Positions 1-5,065 of a stretch of 5,065 bases of DNA are shown in pieces; position 1 is the stretch's first letter, and each line of letters begins with the position of its first letter. The stretch comes from a bacterium F11 (lineage in GTDB: Bacteria > Elusimicrobiota > Elusimicrobia > F11), in NCBI GenBank assembly GCA_002176905.1, contig MSYE01000224.1:1-5065 (forward strand), written 5' to 3'. The position numbers and the translations under genes were made by a program. Below the pieces are notes generated by a model. The model ran no database searches. It was not told the DNA's origin and worked only from the letters and a program-made list of their open reading frames with translations.

Positions 1-84
1 AACTTCCAAACATTCACACCAAGAAACACGTTTCGCAAACCGCCGTAACAGCACCCAGCCGTGTAGTACTGGGCGTTGTGTCAA
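1..84 (-). CDS. Possible start of a downstream coupled gene (partial, 28 codons)
   Basis: A frame beginning with TTG at 84-82 stays open to the left window edge and reads (M)TQRPVLHGWVLLRRFAKR and on for ten more residues, including two cysteines. Its start overlaps the stop of the giant gene as TTGA, a common arrangement for translational coupling. AGAGGAGG lies 5 nt upstream, inside the end of the giant gene. The visible part is basic and carries no repeat motif, so its composition differs sharply from the acidic, cysteine-free protein before it. Twenty-eight codons without a stop is not strong evidence by itself, so the call rests on the ribosome binding site and the overlap. No family is recognisable. 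It could also be chance coding in a 3' untranslated region. Confidence 0.45.
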   Translation of the reverse strand, partial: MTQRPVLHGWVLLRRFAKRVSWCECLEV

Positions 85-3000
85 AAATGCCTCCTCTGTC
101 CGTTTCCCAACAAAAACGCATTGCTAAAGTTTTGATCAATTTGGTTTTTGGAAAGGTAGCGGACACCATCGTAGGAAGCGGCGACCCCGCCGGTCACGCT
201 GGGTGCTATTTCTGTAAACCGACCAAAATCGTCATAGGAATTGCTGTAGTCGGTCACGATGTATTGCTTATTCCAGGAGAAATCTTCCTCTGAGGCCAAG
301 GGCCGCTCATAGGAACCGTGAACACCTGAATCATCCTCTTCCTTATCCAGACCAAAAGAAGCGTCGGCGCTGAAACTATAACTTTCCACCGACTCCAATC
401 GGGATTGTTGGGTTTTCTTTAAAATATCTTGTCGGAAATGTTGAATGGTTCGGGACCCGGTAAAGAAGTGCAAACCATCAAAGGAGAGGCTCTTGCCCAA
501 ACCCTCAGAATCTTGGAGCCGTCCGTATTGATCGTAATCATTGGTGACAATGCTCTCTTGGCGACTCCACATCTCATCGGGATTCCCATCAAAGGGATCT
601 TCATAGAAACCAACGGTACCGAGATCTGCTGATAAGGTGCCAGCCAAGTAGGGATGCGAAACAAGGTTTTTAGAATCAAAGGGAACAGGGAAATCAAATT
701 CTTCTCCCAAATTGTTCATCTCCTCCAACCAGACCATGAACCGAGCAAAGTTATCGGTCCAAGACCGGGTATCCGATTGCTGGAGTTTGGCTTGATTGAA
801 ATAGATGCGATAGGTTTGATCGGTGTGCCCGCTGGTGAAATTCCCATAAGTGTCGCGGGAGGAAAAATCAACAAATCCGGTGGTATCATAAAGTTTCAGG
901 CGATCAGCCAAGCTATCAGATCCGGGAATTCCATATGTATTCTCTGTTTCGGAATGTTGGATATTAACGGTGCCATCCCGGCTTTCGGTTTTGGAATCGG
1001 TGAAAACCTTCTTTAATTTGGCCACCCCGATTTGCATCTCGGTCGAAACATCTTCATCTTTACCCGGTGGACGCACATAAATGGTTTCGTATTCTTGATC
1101 AATTCGACCCACGGTGATGTCATATGGTTTGTCATCCCAAGTCACCATGCGCTCAACGGGTGCCGCCCCATCTGGGGAGAAACCAGAACTACTATAGAAC
1201 GTTCCTGTTCCTTTGGCTCCATCGGCTCCGTCAAGCATAACACCCGTGATCTCATCATAGAAGTAGTCCACCACCAGCCATTGGTGGTTAAGAGACTGAT
1301 CAAGTCCTCTGGTCTCGGATTCGGTTTCGGTTTTGATCCGGCGGACAATTTCTTTTTCGCCCACAATCCCGTAGGTTTCTCGGGTTTCAAACCAGGTTTC
1401 CTCTAAAGGAACAGAGGTATCAACACCTCCGGTTTCTCCTTGATTCCAGATGCCATCCTCGTTCCCATCTTCAAATGTGTAAGTGAACCGTTCGGTTCGG
1501 CCATTGATAAACCCGTATTTCCGGACAACCCGGCCGTTGCCTAAGGTTTCGGTTTCGTATTCTGTTTTTTGATACGACCGATGAACAAATCCATCAGCGG
1601 TGTAAGTTTCAGACGCACTCCGTGAAAATTCCAGGGCTCCGTTATCGTCATACGTATTTTCCACATAACTCTCGGTATGCGGATAAATGGGATCGGTATC
1701 CTCTCGTTCACCAAATAGAAGTTGGCCTTCATAAATATTCCACACTTCCAAATCTGGATTCAAATTGAGTGGGGTCTTATCGTCGTTTCCAATAAATTGT
1801 CGGCTAATGGTCATGCGGGCTTGTCCGTTTATTTTGGTGTACTCTTGAAGAACGAGTCCGTTGGGTGGGTAACCCGGCAAAATAGTGGGATCAAATCCAT
1901 ATTGTTCGTTCCATGTTGTCCAGCGACCAGATCCAGTGGTGCTCTCCAGCTGACCCACAAATCCGCCTTCGTCTTCTGTCACGTAATCATTCGCAACTGT
2001 CACACGTTGAATGTTTTTCGAGCCATCTGCCCCATGGGTCAGATTATGGGTGGTGGATTGGCGGATTTTGGCTTGTCCGGCCACCCACACATACTCTTGC
2101 CTGATGCCAAACTGGCCAGAAATCGCTGAAAGAGTGCCATTTTCCTCAATAATGCCAATAACATCATTGATATTGTCCTCTCCTCTATCAAACGGAGCAA
2201 TCTGCTCGTCGGTAACACGATAAGAGGTGAGATTGGTCTCCCCCCAGGGTGGAATTTGAAGTTCATCCTTATTATATAGGGCTCCAGAGGTGGTCAGATT
2301 CCCCTCTTGATCCAGGGACCAGGAAGCCCCCCACCCTTCGGCGGGTCCACCTTCTCGGTTTCGGTCCAAACGGCCATATTTGTCGTAGTAATTTTTCACT
2401 GTGGTCAGACTGTGGGTGGGAGATCCCCCAGCATCAACAGAATCACTGACCGTGGTTTGGGTGTCCAACCGGATTTGCTGCCCCCGAACAATCCGATAAA
2501 CTTGTTCAATGTCTCCACTTGATGAAGACCCCGCCCCATCATGGGAATAAAAACTTCCTGTTCCAAAAGCCCCAACCAACAGCGGCCCTTCTTGATCCGG
2601 ATTCACCCGGCGCGGATCGGTTAGTGGTACATCATCTTGATAGCGAACCCGACCGTATTTGTAATACACATCCGAACTCTGATGGTTAAAGGAAAAATCT
2701 TTTGATTCGGTTGTAGATTCGGTGTGGGTGTGGATTACTTTTTGCTGATTGAAAATAATGTCATATTCCTGGAGGGTATCTGAAACACTGGTATCCCACC
2801 AATTCTCTTTATCGGATTGTGCGAAGTGAAACCAATCTGATTCTTCCTCTTCTTTTTCAGCATTGAAAGTAATTGTGTTCTCCAAATCTTTTATCTCGCC
2901 TGCTGTTCCAAAAAGACTTTCGTCTCGTCCGCTGTGACTAACCGCGTGGACATTGCCTTCGGTTTTTACAATCTCGGGATTTTCATCTGTTCCATAATTG

Positions 3001-5065
3001 GATTCCAGAACCACTTTGAGCGTGGGACGACCAGTTTCATCATCTATTTCATAGGCAACAGTGTTAATCGCCCGTTGATGGGTAAAGGAAAGATCTCGTG
3101 AAATGGTGTCTGATATACTGTCTGTTTTCTCCAACCGCGCAATGCCAACTTCGCTGTTCGGTCCGAAATCAAAGACACGGTATTCCTGATCAAGCTCTCC
3201 TTTGGTCCAATCCCACACCTCAGTTGGATCATCGGAAGCCAGAACATCCAACCAAGCTTGTTCCACCCCAATTCCAGTTTGGACTTCATCCTCATCAATG
3301 TCCCGACCCGAATGAGATACAAATGTGCCATATCCATGGGTTCGCTCTTCTGCGTCTTCGCCTTCATCCCATCGACCGTTACCGTTTCGGTCATCATAAT
3401 TCCATATTCCATCGTTGTTCTCATCACCCAGTTTCACAAGTTTGGCCTGGTCATCATAAGCATAGGTCACAACAAGATCTTGATGGTTGTATGATCCATC
3501 CATACCATAGGTGGTGGAGTCGGTTTTGGTTTCCACACGGCGTACTTGGTCTTGGTTCTCTCCGCGCAGTTCATAGATTTCATCCGTGGTAAAGGCTGTT
3601 TTCTCAATTTCAAAATCGGTTTTGAGTTCATGGCCTCCGTCCTCAAAATTGATGTAATCAAACCTAAGGGTCACCCCATCAATATCACCACGATCTCGAA
3701 CCCAACGGTTGAGTCTCTCATTCTCCACCCGATGATAAATGGCCTTCTGCCAATTATGGGTTAAGACGCCATCGTTGCTAAAGTTATTGGAAGCCGATTG
3801 GGACCGGGTGAGAATTCCGTCTGCGTCGTATTCGTTCTCCACATAGTTTTCCGTATGAGCATATAGGGTCTCGGTTTCCTCGTGATCAAACAACGGTGCA
3901 TGCACTTGGGTCCAAATGCCATCGGCATCCCGATCAATGTTGGGTGTCTTTCTTTCGGTTCCACGGTTTTGTTGGGTTTGGATGAGCCGCGCCTGTCCTT
4001 GAATAATGGTAAAGTCCTGCCAAATTTTTCCAGTGGTGATATGGCCCAAGGGAAGGCCGGCATCATTGTCAGGAATACCATCATAGGCTGTCCAATCACC
4101 CAATCCCTTGGTTTGATCCGTCCCGTTATCCAAAACCAAGTGGCCGAGGTTGTTATACGCGTTGGTGATGGTGACCTCTTGAACTTGGGTAGATCCATCC
4201 GTCCCATCAATGCGGGATTTGGTGACAGAGGAGGATAAGCGGGATTGCCCGTTGATCCATTTGTAGGTTTGTCTCACACCCATCTCCCCCACAAGATTGG
4301 CAACCGTGTTAACCGGGAGATGCCCTTCGGGATCTGCTTGGAAGGGAACAACTTTTTCATCGGTTACATCATAGAGATCGGTTCTTTCGAAATCTTCCTT
4401 ATCAGCAAAAGCACCGCTTGTTGTGATATTCCCATCGCCATCAATGGACCAGGAAGCCCCAATCCCAACAGCCGGAACATCTTTGCGCAAGCGTCCGGTT
4501 CGTTCGTCATAGAAGTTGTACACCTCGGTCATCTGCCTTGTGAGACCTCCATCAGAGGTGGAGCCAGTTGTTTCGGTCCGGGTTTCGGCCACTTGCGCCC
4601 GTTGACCGCGGGTTACGGTAAACCGCTGCTCAGTGGAACCCACGGTGACGTTTCCGTTTCCATCATCCTGAACAAAATCCCCCTTCCCGAAGGCGCCCAA
4701 CAAGAGGTGCCCGTCGTTCTCCGCGTGTTGCACTTCATCACGGGTTAAATTGGGATTGGGTGTTCCTTCGGCAGCGGGGTCCAGTGGTGTTAACCGATGA
4801 CGACCGTACTTGTAGGTCACCACATTGTTTTGTTCGGTTTTGGAATCATCTCGGTTCCGGGTTAAAGAAGAGGTGGTTTGGGTATTGATCTTTAACTGAT
4901 TAAACACGTCTTCAGGATTCACATAGGTGGTGGTGGTCTCTCCATCGGTTCGATCCCACCAACCCTTGTATCCTTTTTCGATGCCTTGAATTTGATCAAT
5001 GATACCGACCATGGTATTTCGGTCAAGCTCAATATCAGGTTGTGAGAGATTGGAAGGAATAAGCC
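81..5065 (-). CDS. Giant repetitive YD-like protein, 3' part (5' end outside window)
   Basis: One uninterrupted frame runs from the right window edge to a TGA at 83-81. The first complete codon is nt 5063-5061, and 17 in-frame codons precede the ATG at 5012-5010. That ATG is unlikely to be the start: it has no Shine-Dalgarno, and the 'GIIDQIQ' just after it aligns with 'GEIKDLE' (705-711) deep inside the repeats. At least 1,660 residues are visible. Motif pairs of the form 'DIEQVYRIVRGQQIRL' (834-849) and 'NYYDKYGRL' (874-882) recur along the whole length, which shows that this is the coded frame. There are no cysteines, only about a dozen Met, no hydrophobic segment long enough to span a membrane, and many Asp, Glu, Thr, Ser and Gln. 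Alternating polar and hydrophobic residues with Gly/Asp/Asn turns suggest beta structure. No enzymatic motif was recognised. The Y.YD..GRL cores resemble YD/RHS repeats but recur about every 100 residues instead of about 20. I infer a secreted or surface structural protein or adhesin; an RHS-like shell is an alternative. The coding call is firm, the function unknown. Confidence 0.93.
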   Translation of the reverse strand, partial: LIPSNLSQPDIELDRNTMVGIIDQIQGIEKGYKGWWDRTDGETTTTYVNPEDVFNQLKINTQTTSSLTRNRDDSKTEQNNVVTYKYGRHRLTPLDPAAEGTPNPNLTRDEVQHAENDGHLLLGAFGKGDFVQDDGNGNVTVGSTEQRFTVTRGQRAQVAETRTETTGSTSDGGLTRQMTEVYNFYDERTGRLRKDVPAVGIGASWSIDGDGNITTSGAFADKEDFERTDLYDVTDEKVVPFQADPEGHLPVNTVANLVGEMGVRQTYKWINGQSRLSSSVTKSRIDGTDGSTQVQEVTITNAYNNLGHLVLDNGTDQTKGLGDWTAYDGIPDNDAGLPLGHITTGKIWQDFTIIQGQARLIQTQQNRGTERKTPNIDRDADGIWTQVHAPLFDHEETETLYAHTENYVENEYDADGILTRSQSASNNFSNDGVLTHNWQKAIYHRVENERLNRWVRDRGDIDGVTLRFDYINFEDGGHELKTDFEIEKTAFTTDEIYELRGENQDQVRRVETKTDSTTYGMDGSYNHQDLVVTYAYDDQAKLVKLGDENNDGIWNYDDRNGNGRWDEGEDAEERTHGYGTFVSHSGRDIDEDEVQTGIGVEQAWLDVLASDDPTEVWDWTKGELDQEYRVFDFGPNSEVGIARLEKTDSISDTISRDLSFTHQRAINTVAYEIDDETGRPTLKVVLESNYGTDENPEIVKTEGNVHAVSHSGRDESLFGTAGEIKDLENTITFNAEKEEEESDWFHFAQSDKENWWDTSVSDTLQEYDIIFNQQKVIHTHTESTTESKDFSFNHQSSDVYYKYGRVRYQDDVPLTDPRRVNPDQEGPLLVGAFGTGSFYSHDGAGSSSSGDIEQVYRIVRGQQIRLDTQTTVSDSVDAGGSPTHSLTTVKNYYDKYGRLDRNREGGPAEGWGASWSLDQEGNLTTSGALYNKDELQIPPWGETNLTSYRVTDEQIAPFDRGEDNINDVIGIIEENGTLSAISGQFGIRQEYVWVAGQAKIRQSTTHNLTHGADGSKNIQRVTVANDYVTEDEGGFVGQLESTTGSGRWTTWNEQYGFDPTILPGYPPNGLVLQEYTKINGQARMTISRQFIGNDDKTPLNLNPDLEVWNIYEGQLLFGEREDTDPIYPHTESYVENTYDDNGALEFSRSASETYTADGFVHRSYQKTEYETETLGNGRVVRKYGFINGRTERFTYTFEDGNEDGIWNQGETGGVDTSVPLEETWFETRETYGIVGEKEIVRRIKTETESETRGLDQSLNHQWLVVDYFYDEITGVMLDGADGAKGTGTFYSSSGFSPDGAAPVERMVTWDDKPYDITVGRIDQEYETIYVRPPGKDEDVSTEMQIGVAKLKKVFTDSKTESRDGTVNIQHSETENTYGIPGSDSLADRLKLYDTTGFVDFSSRDTYGNFTSGHTDQTYRIYFNQAKLQQSDTRSWTDNFARFMVWLEEMNNLGEEFDFPVPFDSKNLVSHPYLAGTLSADLGTVGFYEDPFDGNPDEMWSRQESIVTNDYDQYGRLQDSEGLGKSLSFDGLHFFTGSRTIQHFRQDILKKTQQSRLESVESYSFSADASFGLDKEEDDSGVHGSYERPLASEEDFSWNKQYIVTDYSNSYDDFGRFTEIAPSVTGGVAASYDGVRYLSKNQIDQNFSNAFLLGNGQRRHF
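90..97 (-). promoter_or_regulatory. Shine-Dalgarno AGAGGAGG ahead of TTG at 84-82
   Basis: The minus strand reads AGAGGAGG, then CATTT, then TTGA, where TTG is the candidate start and TGA is the stop of the giant gene. The core AGGAGG (95-90) is a near-perfect anti-16S match at 5-nt spacing. It also encodes the near-terminal Arg-Arg of the giant protein, so it could simply be two AGG codons. The paired position with the overlapping start makes a real site more likely. Confidence 0.5.
555..752 (-). other. Non-repeat insert in the C-terminal region (residues 1421-1486)
   Basis: After the sixteenth strand motif (FNQAKLQQSDTRS) about 65 residues do not fit the repeat before its YD-like core 'NDYDQYGRL' (1491-1499) resumes. 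The insert is richer in Phe, Pro, Met and Leu than the repeats, for example 'ARFMVWLEEMNNLGEEF' and 'FPVPF'. It could be a small helical or loop element. It contains no family motif that I recognise. Confidence 0.5.
1425..1472 (-). other. Putative calcium-loop insert EDGNEDGIWNQGETGG (residues 1181-1196)
   Basis: This acidic Gly/Asn-rich segment follows 'FTYTFEDG' in the thirteenth unit. The matching unit of copy A has 'INFEDGGHELK' (454-464) with no such loop. The 'DGIW' core is shared with the other two inserts (534-537 and 364-367), so the three segments probably have a common origin or function. Calcium binding is inferred. Confidence 0.45.
2316..2330 (-). repeat. Exact 15-bp direct repeat, copy B
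   Basis: This is identical to nt 4446-4460 and encodes the GASWS of residues 895-899. It is an unusually well conserved patch within otherwise diverged super-repeat DNA. Confidence 0.85.
3354..3425 (-). other. Asp/Asn/Gly-rich insert resembling tandem calcium loops (residues 530-553)
   Basis: The segment reads DENNDGIW, then NYDD, then RNGNGRWDEGED, giving two back-to-back D.N.DG-type loops followed by acidic residues. This pattern is typical of calcium-binding loops in extracellular proteins of the EF-hand-like, dockerin or thrombospondin-3 type. It sits just after the YD-like core 'YAYDDQAKL' (517-525) of the sixth unit and is missing from the matching unit in copy B. Calcium binding is inferred from residue pattern only. 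Confidence 0.55.
3912..3935 (-). other. Putative calcium-loop motif DRDADGIW (residues 360-367)
   Basis: D.D.DG followed by a hydrophobic residue matches the core of an EF-hand-like calcium loop. The equivalent place in copy B (about 1083-1091, NLNPDLEVW) keeps the Asn, Asp and Trp but has lost the DG, suggesting a degenerate loop there. Calcium binding is inferred from the motif only. Confidence 0.45.
4446..4460 (-). repeat. Exact 15-bp direct repeat, copy A
   Basis: GGGGCTTCCTGGTCC encodes Gly-Ala-Ser-Trp-Ser (185-189). The same 15 bases occur in copy B at 2316-2330, exactly 2,130 bp (710 codons) away and in the same frame. Confidence 0.85.

Larger units (their letters stand above)
762..2801 (-). 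repeat. Protein super-repeat, copy B (residues 738-1417)
   Basis: This is the second long block, colinear with copy A from WWD (738-740) to the eighth unit 'TDQTYRIYFNQAKL' (1397-1410). Later matched pairs include DLVVTYAYDD (512-521, copy A) vs WLVVDYFYDE (1245-1254), GYGTFVSHSG (560-569) vs GTGTFYSSSG (1268-1277), and GELDQEYR (605-612) vs GRIDQEYE (1302-1309). Compared with A it has an extra acidic turn-rich segment at 1181-1196 and a lengthened loop at 1314-1327, and lacks A's 530-553 insert. DNA identity between copies is low apart from short exact patches, indicating an old duplication kept in frame. Confidence 0.85.
84..4908 (-). repeat. Array of about 17 short units plus a truncated last one
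   Basis: Each unit pairs a strand motif near 'Q.[YF].I..GQ.[RK]' with a later 'Y.YD..GRL' core. Units begin near residues 35, 126, 245, 329, 417, 474, 605, 704, 745, 833, 968, 1052, 1141, 1206, 1302, 1396, 1518 and 1624. Good examples are 'STEQRFTVTRGQ' (126-137) with 'NFYDERTGRL' (166-175), and 'DIEQVYRIVRGQ' (834-845) with 'NYYDKYGRL' (874-882). Units five and thirteen are shorter variants with 'F.Y.NFEDG'-like ends. Anchor spacing runs from about 40 residues at the degenerate eighth unit to about 135. Linkers often carry Gly/Asp turns such as DDGNGN (116-121). Units 1-8 match units 9-16 one to one. Boundaries were set by eye. Confidence 0.8.
2802..4961 (-). repeat. Protein super-repeat, copy A (residues 18-737)
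   Basis: This is the first of two long homologous blocks, each made of eight short units in the same order. Landmarks shared with copy B are WWD (18-20 vs 738-740), GAFGKGDF (106-113) vs GAFGTGSF (814-821), GIGASWSIDGDGNITTSGA (183-201) vs GWGASWSLDQEGNLTTSGA (893-911), GVRQTYKWINGQ (245-256) vs GIRQEYVWVAGQ (969-980), and YVENEYDADGIL (390-401) vs YVENTYDDNGAL (1116-1127). Offsets vary between about 700 and 733 residues because of small insertions. Copy A alone carries a long Asp/Asn-rich insert (530-553). Its eighth unit is degenerate, containing 'FNAEKEEEESD' where copy B has 'FNQAKLQQSD'. The boundaries are approximate; similarity extends slightly upstream of residue 18. Confidence 0.85.

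Noticed and set aside
53..74. Stem-loop GCCCAG/CTGGGU after the giant gene's stop, as a terminator
   Set aside because: The stem is only five to six pairs including one G-U, with a ten-base loop and no following U run. It also lies in a possible coding frame.
1..128. Frameshift near the 3' end that would extend the repeat protein
   Set aside because: Neither alternative frame across this region restores the expected Thr/Ser stretch or YD core in the bases available.
1032..2129. Plus-strand open frames of 124 and 135 codons
   Set aside because: They are antisense shadows across super-repeat copy B, with no motif and no convincing ribosome binding site.
3098..3592. 164-codon open frame on the plus strand, with overlapping ones nearby
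   Set aside because: It is rich in His, Pro, Cys and Trp, as expected from antisense reading of this codon usage, and lies fully inside the giant gene.
3761..4210. 149-codon minus-strand frame in another phase
   Set aside because: It is an out-of-phase reading of the giant gene and is rich in Pro, Met and Arg with no recognisable motif.
4245..4748. 167-codon open frame on the plus strand
   Set aside because: It is antisense to the repeat protein, whose frame shows conserved motifs here. It has no internal repeat logic or recognised family, so it is a shadow.
84..4908. CRISPR array or DNA-level tandem repeat
   Set aside because: The periodicity is at protein level. DNA copies are diverged, units differ in length, and there are no regular identical repeats with spacers.
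5010..5012. ATG as the start of the giant gene
   Set aside because: The frame is open upstream to the window edge, no Shine-Dalgarno lies in the preceding bases (gaccgaaatacc), and the flanking residues align with an internal repeat.
81..5065. Canonical RHS toxin
   Set aside because: YD-like cores are far too widely spaced, and neither the conserved RHS core end nor a variable toxin tip precedes the stop.

Overview
This window is almost entirely one reading frame on the minus strand. It runs from the right edge (nt 5065) to a TGA at nt 83-81 and encodes at least 1,660 residues. The gene begins outside the window: no stop occurs upstream of the first in-window ATG (nt 5012-5010), that ATG has no Shine-Dalgarno sequence, and it lies inside a repeat. 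Only the 3' part of a very large gene is therefore visible. In all entries residue 1 is that ATG, so residue n occupies nt 5010-3(n-1) to 5012-3(n-1).

The protein is a two-tier repeat. The short unit, usually about 85-135 residues, has three parts: a strand pair of the type 'I.Q.Y.I..GQ.RL', a polar Thr/Ser/Asp/Glu stretch often containing 'DGS', and a 'Y.YD..GRL' core like that of YD/RHS repeats. About 17 short units plus a truncated last one are visible. Eight of them form a super-unit of about 680-720 residues present twice: copy A at residues 18-737 and copy B at residues 738-1417. The copies are clearly homologous but diverged, and they differ by Asp/Asn/Gly-rich insertions that look like calcium loops. 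After copy B come a non-repeat insert, one more unit, and a last unit that stops mid-motif. The protein has no cysteine, no membrane segment and a polar, acidic composition. This fits a secreted or cell-surface beta-rich giant protein, but I cannot assign a function.

At the left edge the stop codon overlaps a candidate TTG start (TTGA) of a second minus-strand gene. It is preceded by AGAGGAGG at 5-nt spacing, which suggests translational coupling. Only 28 codons of it are visible.

The long uninterrupted frame and strong Shine-Dalgarno indicate a bacterium. Base composition is close to balanced by eye. From memory, similar long-period 'DDG.GN.T.G.I.Q.Y.I..GQAKL' repeats occur in giant proteins of uncultured lineages such as Omnitrophota. 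That placement is unverified and low confidence. There are no RNA genes, mobile elements, CRISPR arrays or intergenic regions in the window.
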